64,000 bases of DNA from Diphasiastrum complanatum (taxonomy: Eukaryota; Streptophyta; Lycopodiopsida; Lycopodiales; Lycopodiaceae): contig CM055094.1 of NCBI GenBank assembly GCA_029204225.1, forward strand, positions 29,684,107 through 29,748,106, in the 5' to 3' direction. The notes below the pieces were generated by a model. It was not told the DNA's origin. It ran no database searches and saw nothing but the letters and a program-made list of their open reading frames with translations. The first letter of the stretch is position 1. Each line of letters opens with the position of its first letter. The translations under genes were made by a program, and so were the position numbers. Shown in pieces: positions 48,426 through 58,212 of the stretch.

Positions 48426-49052
48426 CTAATGCTTCTACATATATCAAATCATTTATCCAATAATACCTCATTTTGAATACCAAGTTTAAGGCAATACAAT
48501 CTATAATGTATTTAGAAGAATTGCAAAGTTAACTCCACATAAAAATCACAATGAACAAAATCTATTACAAACAATCAAAGTACAAGCACATCAAGTGGAC
48601 ACACATAGTGAGGTCAACATGGGACCATTGCAATGCCACTCACCATTGTGCCCTCTTTTTCCAAGTCCTCTTCTCAATAATGACTAGTCCTCTCACCAAG
48701 CTGGGGTAAAGGACAAGATTTGCCATTTACTTTCACAAGGATCATCCAGCTGCCCTAGAGGAAATGACTTGCCATTGCTTCTGTTTTTTTCTTTGTCACA
48801 ATGTAGGATCAAAATAATCCTATAATGCCTAAAAAAGTTGCTAAAATGGGTGGAAAATTTTCACCATACGTAAGGGTGGTGGCAGGCCACGGCCTACACT
48901 TTTGTGTAAAAAATTTCCTGCACGAACACGTCCTTGCCATACCGTAGCTTGATAGATGGAGATATGGCCGCACAGGCCATCTGTCAAGAAAACATGGATG
49001 TCTTGAACACACCCATTGAGCTGTGCAAGCAGTTGCAGGGCCTCCGGGGGTC
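48426..49052 (+). other. Presumed promoter region of the metallothionein-like gene
   Basis: This is noncoding and lies between a gypsy fragment and the TATA box. The minus-strand open frames here are shadows. No metal-response element could be named with confidence. Confidence 0.4.
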
Positions 49053-49060
49053 TATATATT
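49053..49060 (+). promoter_or_regulatory. TATA box of the metallothionein-like gene
   Basis: TATATATT lies 114 bases before the ATG at 49174. That spacing allows a transcription start about 30 bases downstream and an 80-90 base leader. Confidence 0.6.
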
Positions 49061-49173
49061 GAGATCAACTTCGAAGTTACAGTCACATTGCCTTTGAGCT
49101 ATTCATCTCAGAGTCTAGACCTTTGCTACTCGAATTGAAGTATTTCTGTTTTTGTGGGAGCAATTAGCCCTTC

Positions 49174-49838
49174 ATGTCTTGCGGAGCTGGATGCAACTGC
49201 TGCCCCAAGTGCGGCTGCAGTGCAGCATGCAGGTGGGTTGTTCAATATCATGTAATCAATAAGACGCTTAGTCTGCAGGCTTGATGAAGGGGTATCTGAT
49301 AGATCAAGGATGTGGGTTGTTGTTTTTTTTTTTTGCGTGAATTGCATGTGGGTTCCTGACGATTCATGTTTTAGAGGGTTCTAGAATCTAATTTGTGGGT
49401 TGAATCTGCAGGTGCAGCGGCAGAATCATGACTGATCTCCTTGTAAAAGAAACAGCTGCAGATTACAGGTGAATAAATAGCTATCACATACAAGAACCAC
49501 ATGCTAACAGCATCTTTGGATGTACTATACTGCAGATTTCTCTGATAGTTAGATCGCATTGGATTTTTGCACCTGCTGATGTTCATCTGTGCTTTAATTG
49601 ATGCAGTTTCTTCAGCTTCAATGCCCCTGTGGCAGCTGTCAACTGCGAGAAGTGTGCCAATGGTGGCGTCTAGTGTGACTGTGGTAAGAAGTCTCACTTG
49701 GAGACAGTGAGCGCTGAGAATTGTGACAAGTGTGCCAACGGTGGTGTTTGTGACTGTGGCAAGAAATCAAGGACTGTGGCAGAAGACAACTTTGAGAAGT
49801 GCGCCAATGGAGGGACCTGCACCTGTGGCAAATACTAG
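49174..49838 (+). CDS. Metallothionein-like Cys-rich protein; exons 49174-49232, 49412-49468, 49607-49838, in-frame TAG at 49671
   Basis: Exon 1 encodes MSCGAGCNCCPKCGCSAAC, with paired Cys-X-Cys and Cys-Cys typical of metallothioneins, and ends at AG/GTGGGT. Exon 2 has CSGRIMTDLLVKETAADY between a CTGCAG acceptor and AG/GTGAAT. Exon 3 starts after TGATGCAG with SFFSFNAPV. It then has three repeats of a C-E-K-C-A-N-G-G-x-C-D-C-G-K module; the third has Phe for the first Cys (F-E-K-C). Both junctions keep frame (phase 2). A TAG interrupts the first module between GGV and CDCGKK, where module 2 has no codon. Translation would stop at 60 residues; about 114 are encoded if the TAG is passed over. 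Metallothioneins bind Cu, Zn and Cd in the cytosol. The family call is firm; whether this copy works is not. Confidence 0.78.
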
Positions 49839-50250
49839 AATTGAATCACACATGATGTATCTGTACTAGCTCCTGATGAAAAGCCTCTCTTACTGATTAT
49901 TAAGGAAAAAATAATAGAACATTTATAGAATGATAGGTGTCAATAAATAGATTTCGTCTATGCTGATTTTTTCCTATAAGCTACGGAGAGGGAGCTAGAT
50001 ATAAAGTTGTAGGGACAATTGTCTGGGTTTCCTTATTATACGGATGGAGAAACATGATCTTCAGATATGTTTTGTGGAGTGTTGTGAACTTATGATCTGA
50101 AACTCAGAATAAAAGGAAGTCAGAGTATTAATATGCTTCTTTGTGCAAGTGTCTGGTGAATATAAGTGCTTGTAGGGGTCTAAGTTTTGAAAATTTCGTA
50201 AACTAACCTTTCTGTCCTTCTACATGGTCTGTCTTGTTCATCAAAATTTG
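49839..50250 (+). other. 3' flank of the metallothionein-like gene
   Basis: Probable 3' UTR with poly-A-signal-like words (aataat near 49908, caataaat near 49940, gaataaaa near 50106). Nothing else is seen. Confidence 0.5.
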
Positions 50251-50368
50251 TAGTTGATATTAAGCTGTAAGTCAAAATATTCACTGGACAAATCCTAGAT
50301 GAAGAAATTTACTATCTTCAGCAATCTTTTACTGACTTACATCAATGATTGTGGAGTGAGAAATTGAT
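50251..50368 (+). repeat. 118-bp direct repeat, left copy, flanking a copia element
   Basis: Starts tagttgatattaagctg and ends gagtgagaaattgat directly at the LTR start. The right copy lies at 53730-53847, starting two bases past the other LTR end. The copies differ at about ten positions. Confidence 0.92.
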
Positions 50369-51076
50369 TGTTGTCAAAAATGGTGAACTCGTGCAACTTT
50401 GCCGCGACACGAAAACGAAGCAAAGGTTGAATAGCGAATAATTTGCGAAAGTCAACGAACCTCGAAAACCCTAAGACACGAAGCGAAGCAAAACTTGAAG
50501 GTCGAATGATTCACAAAAGTCAAACATGACACGACACGAAACGAAAGAAACGAAAGAAAATCTTTCGCGCTGCCAACTGGCAGCTCAACGAGCATGGAGT
50601 CTTAAACTTCACGCCCAGCTGAAATGGCTACCAATAACGGAGAGTAACTGATTAGTTGATTAGCGTTAACTACTCTTGTAATTCTCTGTTTAGTTATCTT
50701 GTAAACTCCACACAATGGAGATATAAACTATTTTTCTAGATCAAAACACACACAGAGAATGTGCGTGATAGAGCAGAAAAGAAAAAGAATAGAAACGAAA
50801 TAGTTGTGCATGAAAGTATGCCAACGAGCAGAACACAGCGAAAGAGTAGAGCGTCAGGCCGCCAACAAGCGAGACACTGACCATCTCACTCTAAAAATTA
50901 AACTGATAATATAGTTGCTCTATTTCGTGCATCTCCTTGTCTTCCGCTATCTTGATTGCTAGAATGAAATCTGTTCTGTGATCTGTAGTCACATGTCTAG
51001 GCTCCTATAAGCTTCCAATTTCAAAAATTTAAAAAAACAAATACGTTCGCGATACGAAACAAACTCGTTCGCGACA
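50369..51076 (+). repeat. 5' LTR of copia element 3
   Basis: Begins TGTTGTCAAAAATGG (a start at 50372, TGTCAAAAATGG, is also possible) and ends GTTCGCGACA directly before the PBS. It is rich in acgaaacgaa-like words. Its last 315 bases match 53409-53728. Confidence 0.8.
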
Positions 51077-51090
51077 TGGTATCAGAGCCT
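51077..51090 (+). other. Primer binding site (initiator-Met tRNA type)
   Basis: TGGTATCAGAGCCT follows the LTR end without a gap and matches the complement of plant initiator-Met tRNA. Confidence 0.9.
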
Positions 51091-51140
51091 ACAGGTTGTC
51101 ACTGCTCATATCTAAGCAGTGATTTTCTAGACAACACAAT

Positions 51141-51945
51141 ATGGCTACAACGACCAGACAAGAGTAGCAATAAGTCTTGATGGCGCAAACTACATGATAT
51201 GGAAATTCAAAATCAAAACACTTATGAAGGGCGAAGGCATTTGGTCGGTGACCAAACTCTCAGAGGTGCAGCCTCCAGAAAGAGACCCGAGGAGAGCTGA
51301 ATGGATCAGAAAGGATGAGCATGCAATGACGATCATCGTTTTATCCATTAACAAAGATCTACTCATGCAGATTGAAGACTACGAAAGCAGCCATGCAGCA
51401 TGGGAAAGATTAAAACAGAAGTCACGAAGTGAGGACTGCAGCTTCAGTGATGCATCTTCACAATCAGCTACAATCCATACGATGGGATGACAACCAGTTA
51501 GACCAGCATGCTGCATCAGGACAGGAGCACCAAGTCCTAGCACCACAACAGTTGATGTACTTCATGAAGTCTCTACCTACGTCCTATCAGCCGTCGAGAA
51601 TGCTCATATTAGTCTACCAGATATGACATTCGACAAAGCCATCAGTCTTGTCGTTGATGAGAGACTGATGAGAGACGAAAGAGAAGAAAACAATGATCAA
51701 GAGAAAGCTCTCTTCACGAAAGGAAGAAAGAAAAACAAGAACAAACCGAGATTCGACAAGACGAAGTCCTCGAATCAACAATCTTCTTTTTGTGATCACT
51801 GTCACAAACCAGGCCATACGGCCAACAAATGCTAGTTCAATCTAGCAATACCTTGCATGCACTGCAAGAAGAACGGACACTCTTCATACAATTGCAGATT
51901 CAACCCAAAAAGAAAGAACAAAGCTGAGAAAGCAAATGTTGCATA
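51141..51945 (+). pseudogene. Ty1/copia gag with two zinc knuckles
   Basis: An ATG at 51141 is followed by stops. The frame then shifts into SLDGANYMIWKFKIKTLM (from about 51175), the UBN2 Gag domain, continuing to 51490 and, after shifts, to 51835. Two clean CCHC knuckles follow: C-D-H-C-H-K-P-G-H-T-A-N-K-C and C-M-H-C-K-K-N-G-H-S-S-Y-N-C, separated by a stop at 51833. These bind element RNA. Several frameshifts make the gene non-functional. Confidence 0.9.
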
Positions 51946-51959
51946 GTCATCCAAGGATG

Positions 51960-52290
51960 CAGATAGAGGTGATGAAACTTTCACAATACTTGATGAAGCT
52001 TCGACGAGCTACACTGAACAAGACTATGATGTAGTTATTGATTCAGGAGCAACATCACACATCACTTGCAAAAAAAAAAAAATCTTGATCGACTTTAGAG
52101 AACTCGAAAATAACAGAATAGTGATTCTAGGTGATGGGAGCAGACACGATGTCAAAGGCATCGGGACTCTATAGCTGCGAACATTTGTCAGGTCAAGCAG
52201 AGCTGCCAGGAGCACTCTACGTGCCTTCACTTAGAAAAGATCTGCTATCAGTCTCCAAGATGACAGATCTTGGAATTTGAGTTTTTTTTT
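51960..52290 (+). pseudogene. Ty1/copia protease
   Basis: The frame reads DVVIDSGATSHITC at about 52030, an intact D-S-G aspartic protease site, then an A-run and ILGDGS. After a shift, A-L-Y-V-P-S-L-R-K-D-L-L-S-V-S-K-M matches the usual region before pre-integrase. A poly-A run at 52071 and a stop at 52171 break it. Confidence 0.88.
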
Positions 52291-52307
52291 ATGGCAATAC
52301 ATGCCGC

Positions 52308-52892
52308 ATGATCGAGAAATATACAAACAAATTGCTGACGGTTGGATGCAGAGAAGGAAATCTCTACCAAGCCAAGATAATCAACAACTCTGATAGCATA
52401 TTAAATGTATCAGAGAATGAAGATCACCTCTGGCACGGGAGAATGTATCATCTGAACATGAGGAGCCTGTATGACATGTGTAAGAAAGACATAGTCACAG
52501 GTTTAAAAATATCAAGACCCGATACTGAGTTTTGCGAAGCCTGTCAGAAAGGCAAACAACATCAGAATCCATTCACACATGAGGGAAGAAGAGCCAAAGA
52601 AGTTATTGAGCTCATCCACTTAGATGTCTGTGGACCGATGAAAATGGATGCGCTCTCAAGATCGAGGTATTTCATGACGTTCATAGATGACTACAGCCGG
52701 ATGACTATGATCTACTACCTAAAGAAGAAATCTGAAATGTTTCATTCCTTCAAGAAGTTTGTGGCAATTGTAGAGCAACACACCTCAAAGAAGATTCAGA
52801 TCATCAGATCTGACAATGGAGGTGAGTACAAGAGCAAAGAATTTTCAAAATTCTGCCACAAGACAGAGAAGACCTCCAGACCGTTACGTTGA
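52308..52892 (+). pseudogene. Ty1/copia pre-integrase and N-terminal integrase, internally deleted
   Basis: The frame has HLWHGRMYHLN and C-E-A-C-Q-K-G-K-Q (zinc-binding), then LIHLDVCGPM with the first catalytic Asp, FMTFIDDYSR and IRSDNGGEYKSKEF with the second Asp. The frame is clean up to FCHKTEK, then ends. The catalytic Glu and everything up to late RT are deleted; RT sequence continues from about 52870 in an overlapping frame. Confidence 0.92.
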
Positions 52893-53408
52893 CGATCTTC
52901 ATTGGAGCGAAGACACTCAATTCGAGTATTGCAGCTTCACTGAAGAGCCAACAACATATCAAGAAGCTGTCCAGAGTCTAGAGGAGAATTCTGGAAGCAG
53001 GCAATGCCCCGACAATCGACAATATGTCTGTCGGTTGCAGAGATGCATTTATGGTCTAAAAGATGCATCACGAGCTTGGTACAAGAAGCTCGATAGTCTT
53101 TTGAAGTCTCTAGACTTCAATCCTACACAACTAGACTGTAATGTCTACATACAAAGAGTAGGAAAAGATTTTGTGATACTGACTATTTTTGTGGATGATA
53201 CGCTGATGATAGGAAATTCCTTGATGTTGATTAAAGACATGAAGAGTCAGATTTTTAAAAATTATGAAATCATAGATATAGGAGAAGCAACGAAATGCCT
53301 TGGGCTGGAGATCGAAAGAGATCAAATAAAAGGCGAAATGCACTTGAGTCAGTTTGAATATGCCAGAAAGGTGCTCAAGCAGTATCACATGATGAACTGC
53401 AAAGAAAA
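52870..53408 (+). pseudogene. Ty1/copia reverse transcriptase, C-terminal half, fused to the 3' LTR
   Basis: The frame has Y-G-L-K-D-A-S-R-A-W-Y-K-K, then LTIFVDDTLMIGNS with an intact V-D-D box (about 53190), then EATKCLGLEI and LSQFEYARKVL. It stays open for more than 170 codons. At C-K-E-N-V the reading passes straight into LTR sequence at 53409, so RNase H is missing. The uninterrupted frame suggests a relatively young copy that suffered large deletions rather than slow decay. Confidence 0.92.
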
Positions 53409-53728
53409 CGTGAGTAGAGCAGAAAAGAAAAAGAATAGAAACGAAATAGCTGTGCATGAAAGTCTGCCAACGAGCAGAACACAACGGAAGAGTAGAGCGT
53501 CAGGCCGCCAACGAGCGAGACACTGACCATCTCGTTCTAAAAATTAAACTGATAATATAGTTGCTCTATTTCGTGCATCTCCTTGTCTTCCACTATCTTG
53601 ATTGCTAGAATGAAATCTGTTCTATGATCTGTAGTCGCGTGTCTAGGTCTAGGCTCCTGTAAGCTTCCGCACTTGAAAATTCAAAGAAACAAATATGTTC
53701 ACGATACGAAACAAACCCGTTTGCGACA
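53409..53728 (+). repeat. Partial 3' LTR of copia element 3
   Basis: Matches 50764-51076 with about a dozen differences and a small duplication of gtctag near 53640. It ends TTGCGACA. Roughly the first 390 bases of the LTR are missing, removed by the same deletion that took RNase H and the polypurine tract. Confidence 0.9.
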
Positions 53729-53729
53729 A

Positions 53730-53847
53730 TAGTTGATAATAAGCTGTAAGGCAGAATCTTCACTGGACAAATCCTAGATGAAGAAATTTACTAGTTTCAG
53801 CACTCTTTTACTGACTTACATCAATGATTGTGGAGTGAGAAATTGAT
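53730..53847 (+). repeat. 118-bp direct repeat, right copy
   Basis: Starts tagttgataataagctg and ends gagtgagaaattgat. It is the partner of 50251-50368. Confidence 0.92.
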
Positions 53848-55451
53848 AGCAGATCAAATACAATCTAATGTTGAAAGTTAAGCTACGAGAGTTGTGCCCT
53901 GAACAGAAATACATATTCTTTTCCTTGAACAGAAATATGTATTCTTTTCTAAATTATTCCTATAGAAAGAAATGTCAAGAAATTACAAAGTCTTACAACT
54001 TTAATCCAACATAAAGACACAAAACCACAGGTGTTTGATTGAGCTTAATCTTACATCTTCACATTAATTTGAGCCACTTCATTTCTGTTATTGTTTAAAG
54101 AAATAAGAAAGATTTCCAAGGCATATACAAACCCAAAGTCCACAATCTCACAAGTAGATTTGGATATAGGCAGAACAAGTTTTAGATCTGCGAAAGGGCT
54201 ACTATGATGCTACAGAAGCAATTAGCACTTCCATTCTCATATGCAGGAATTGTGGCTTTTTTCCCGAAAGGACTAGCAAATCTGATTAGCATCAAGGCCT
54301 TTCATTTTACTCTTAGATTCTTTCCACCACATGTCAAGTTTCTGCTATTGAAATGCTTCAGAGAAAGCATCTTCGAAATCATATTGGATCCTTGCTTAAT
54401 TATGTTTCTCAAAATGACAAGAAACAACAAGCTTTCACATTAAATTCTTTACTAGGGTCTAGAAATGCTACCCATCACATGCAATTTAATCAGCAACAAT
54501 GATCTATTTCAGGTTATTGTTCACGTTATCCGAGATTGAAAAGAATAGCAAAATTATTTCCTTGATATCAAGCCGCTATTGAAAGTAAGAATATATTAAG
54601 CACTTGCACAAGTAACTTTCTATCCTTCTGCCACATCCTTTCGGTTTGATGTCTTTAGAATAAATAAGGACCTCAAAGCAAAGTTGCAAACACTACTATT
54701 CAACCCAAAGAACTTTCCATGAAGAGGAGTTGTTCAACAAGATGTTATCTTTTTCAACTTCCCTTCTTATCTATTTAATTTTCTCTCCTCACATAGAATG
54801 AGAGATGACTCACACAAATCTACTCACTAAAATCATTTAGAAATTATATATACTCATCTAAAGCAAAACATGTAACTCATGAATCAGAAGTAGTACTTTT
54901 AAGGTATAGTTTGTTATTAGTATAGATTACGACAACAAGCATGTAGTGTGATGTTTTATTGAATATCTTAAATCCTAAACAAAAAATCACTCATAATTTT
55001 TTGCAACCCACCCTTACATCATAATGAAAATCCTATTACAAAATTGCATATCATTTATTCAAAAAACAACCCATTATATTTTGATAAGCAAGTTAGAATT
55101 AGCAAAATTTTATGGTTAGTCACACCCATATGTTGTGAACGTATGTTCACAAATCAACCTACTCAATCAACCTAGATCATATGAATTTAGCCCCAAGCTA
55201 TGGACCAAACAAAGAGTCCATAGAAGTCTTGTTAGTACAAGAAATTAGTTTTTCTTAGAGTTGGCCACTTTTAGATCACAGAGTTGAAGCTAACTAACAT
55301 GTGGAGATCAATAACATGATGGAAAATCATGAATTTGGTTAAAATATTCCTCACTACTTAATTTTTTTTTTTGTGGGAATCCAAAAAAATCTTTATAACA
55401 TATCAAAATGATTGGTTTCTCTTGAAGTTGGTTATGATATTGTACCTATTA
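53848..55451. other. AT-rich stretch without a recognised gene
   Basis: No motif of a host gene or transposon was found. A direct repeat of tttccttgaacagaaatatg-like sequence lies near 53890-53950. Confidence 0.45.
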
Positions 55452-55581
55452 TGAAAAATGTCAACTAGTTGAGTTGATTTTATTTGACAATTTTGAGGCC
55501 AATATGACATTTCAACTTAGAGATAGATTTATTTATGTTAATAAGCTCTAAAATAGTGACATTGTTATTTTTAGCAAGTAG
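55452..55581 (+). repeat. 130-bp direct repeat, left copy (LTR-like)
   Basis: Starts TGAAAAATGTCAACTAG and ends TTTAGCAAGTAG. The right copy is 56180-56309 with few differences. A copia RNase H remnant lies between the two. Confidence 0.88.
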
Positions 55582-56182
55582 GCAAAGGTTAGTTGATTCA
55601 CTCATATATCTAACAATCACAAGACCAGATCTAAGCTATTGTGTTGGTAGATTAAGCCTCAATTCATGCATGATCCTCATCTAACCTTTATGGATTTTCA
55701 GATTTAGACTTTGCAGGAGATCATATGGATAGGAATCCATAAGTGCACATGTTATTTTTATAATGGATGGAGCTATCTCATGAATGTCTAATAAAAACTC
55801 TCTCTGTCCTCAACTGAAGCCGAGTACAAAACTTTGACTTCATGCACCAAAGAGATGCTATGGATCAAAATGATGGTATTGGATCTTGACTTGTTGGAAT
55901 TTTAAAAATTGTCCAATCATTTGTTGTGATAACCTTTCAGCTCAAAATTTGGCAAATAATCTTTTGTTTCATGCAAGGAGCAAACATATCGAAGTGGCTT
56001 ATCATTTTGTGAGGGAACAAGTCATGGCAGAGGTGGAGCTTCAACATGTCTCATCAAGGGAATGTGTGGCTGATATCTTTACTAAAGCATTGGAAAAAGA
56101 CGAAGTCTTGTTTACGAAGCATAGAACTCATCTTGGAGTACTTTCTAAATCTATGCTAAAACTACTTGAAGAGAGAGTGTGA
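55582..56182 (+). pseudogene. Ty1/copia RT end and RNase H remnant between direct repeats
   Basis: Broken frames give a T-R-P-D-L-S-Y-C-V-G block near 55620. The frame 55886-56182 then reads ICCDNLSAQNLANN, then RSKHIEVAYHFVREQV, and VSSRECVADIFTKAL. The last two blocks are the conserved end of copia RNase H. The stop at 56180 overlaps the right repeat, and a purine tract (GAAGAGAGAG) precedes TGTGAAAAATG at 56178. Integrase and most of RT are missing. Confidence 0.88.
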
Positions 56183-56324
56183 AAAATGTCAACTAGTTAG
56201 GCTGATTCTATTTGGCAATTTTAAGGCCAATATGACATTTCAACTTTAGAGATAGATTCCTTTATGTTAATAGCTCTAAAATAGTGACATTGTTATTTTT
56301 AGCAAGTAGTGTGAAGGTTTCACA
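56178..56324 (+). repeat. LTR-like block TGTGAA...TTCACA (147 bp), contains the right 130-bp repeat
   Basis: It follows a purine tract, starts TGTGAAAAATG and reaches GTTTCACA at 56324. The terminal words TGTGAAA and TTTCACA are inverse. If it is a true LTR it is very short. Confidence 0.55.
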
Positions 56325-56326
56325 CG

Positions 56327-56635
56327 TGTGAAGACCTGCCCAATACCCACAATTGATCTTCTAAGGTATTTGTGATTGCACATAGATCTATCACATATAG
56401 TGCATCCTACAATCTTCCTAGATTGATTCTAAGGCAAGAGCACAATTTCATGCATAATGAATCCACATTCAATGGGCACTCAAATTAATCAAAGTACATG
56501 AAAAAACTAAGTTCCCAACATGCTTTTAGAGAGATAAAAATAGCCTACTCTTGGGTAGAGAGAGAAAGTGAGTGAGCCCTCAAGTAGAGAGAGAATATGT
56601 GGAAAAATAATGTGTATCACATAGATTGCTTCACA
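56327..56635 (-). repeat. Short LTR (about 309 bp), TGTGAAG...CTTCACA
   Basis: The start TGTGAAGACC is separated from the previous block by only two bases. It ends GCTTCACA. It shares tgtgattgcaca, aagagcacaat and a gagagagaa tract with 37445-37741. Orientation is inferred from that copy and from the minus-strand copia fragment to its right. Confidence 0.6.
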
Positions 56636-56879
56636 AAAACTTCTATGTTCAATAAGAGAGCTCTACCATATAGTAGTAGCACGAGATCTAGCATAAGTAA
56701 ATGTTCTAGAATGATTGGACCCCATCCATTGCCTTTCTACATCATGATTGGATGCCTAGATATGCACCTCTCATCATGATTGGACCTCATGATTTCCACC
56801 TCACAATTTGATTGGGCCTCATGATGTGCACCTCTAAACATGATTGGTCCAGTACTTGAAATGTGCTTCTCTTTCCCTT

Positions 56880-57440
56880 AAAATGTGAGCCACATAGGCT
56901 CAACCATGTCTCTTGAGATCTTTCTTGAAATCATAACTTGAGAAGAAGGACTCTCCTCCTCAATCCTTGGTGCACTTGAACCTTGAGATGGATCCTCAAG
57001 ATCATCTTCTTGGTGCTGCTCCTTGATCCTTGAAGTCTCCTTGAATCACCACCATTTTCAAACACTTTCAATCACATAAGACACATCATTCTTGATGTGA
57101 ACATAAGAGTCACCATCCATGGAATTGAGATTTGAGTGCTCCACCCTATCTTGATGAGAAATGAGCTCTCCCTTGGCTTCCTTCACTTCCAACATGTGAT
57201 TAGTTCTCACACAAATATTAGCTTGAAGAGTCTACCATCTCTAATCCCTTTTGGAATGATTTTCCCTTGTTTGATGATAAAGCAAACATTGCAATCAAAC
57301 TTGACACTACATCCTTTGTCAACTAATTGACTCACACTCAATACATTTCTAGAAAATGAAAAGACATACAACACATTTTCAAACTTTGCTTTCTTCTGTG
57401 ATTCAAGCCAAATAGGAATGGTTTCCATTCCATGAATCAC
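56880..57440 (-). pseudogene. Ty1/copia fragments: pre-RT linker and protease/pre-integrase
   Basis: The minus frame 57440-57187 reads NVLYVFSFSRNVLSVSQLVDKGCSVKFD, the conserved link between copia protease and pre-integrase. To its left, 57060-56880 carries the Ser/Glu-rich linker (P-R-I-E-E-E-S-P-S) and MVEPMWLTF, which also occurs at 32860-33010 in the other orientation. Integrase between them is deleted. It abuts a gypsy remnant at 57437. Confidence 0.75.
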
Positions 57441-58212
57441 ATATTCAACACCATTTGAAACAATAAGGGACTCCTTAGAACTCGGGGTTTTTCCAGAAGG
57501 TAATGCCGAAACTTCTGAATGACATAAATCATCGCTAATGATTCTCTCTCGGTTGTGGTGTCATTCATCTCCGTAGACGTTAATTGCCTACTAAGAAAAC
57601 GAATTGGATAGTTCTTCTTGTACTCTCCTAGTTGAGTTAGCATTGCACCGATGGAAAACTTTGATGCATCAATGTGGACGTGAAACTCCTTCATGTAATC
57701 TGGAGCTTGCAAGATAGGAGCAGTTGTCAAGGCATGTTTGAGTTCTTGGAAGGCCTTTCTTTGTTCATCCGTCCACTTAGGATTTATGGTCACTCTGTAT
57801 ATCCATCGTGCCTTATTAGCAAAGTCGCAAATATGGCAACGGTACTGATTAGCTTGACCCATAAAACGATAAGCATCTCAGACCGTTTTAGGTTTTGGCC
57901 TCTCAAGGATGACTTTGATCTTCTCTGGGTCAATGGCAATCCCATTGTGTGATAAAATGTGACCAAGTACGACACTGTGGGTGACCCATATCTGACATTT
58001 TCAGGATTAAGAGAAATACCATACTTCTAACATTGTATGAAAATACGTTTGAGTATGGCTAGGTGCGTGGATTCTTTCGAGTGTACCCCAAAGTCATCAA
58101 GATAGATCTCAAGGTTGTCACCAATGAGATTATAAAATACTTGAATTAGTTTCCTGCATTGGATCTTCCATACTAGGAATTTCCTCTTGATCACTACCAT
58201 TTTGATTCCCAA
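57437..58212 (-). pseudogene. Ty3/gypsy RT end and RNase H
   Basis: The minus frame 58212-58027 has VFYNLIGDNLEIYLDDFGVHSK with an intact Y-L-D-D catalytic box. After shifts, 57862-57437 reads WTDEQRKAFQELKHALTTAPIL, EFHVHIDASKFSIGAMLTQ and TTTERESLAMIYVIQKFRHYLL, the RNase H of gypsy RT. The open frames are long. The 5' part of RT is lost: at about 58140 the sequence passes directly into Gag. Integrase is absent, because a copia piece begins at 57440. Confidence 0.9.

Noticed and set aside
20685-51090. TGGTATCAGAGC words considered as tRNA genes
   Set aside because: They are primer binding sites at LTR edges; no cloverleaf or A/B box surrounds them.
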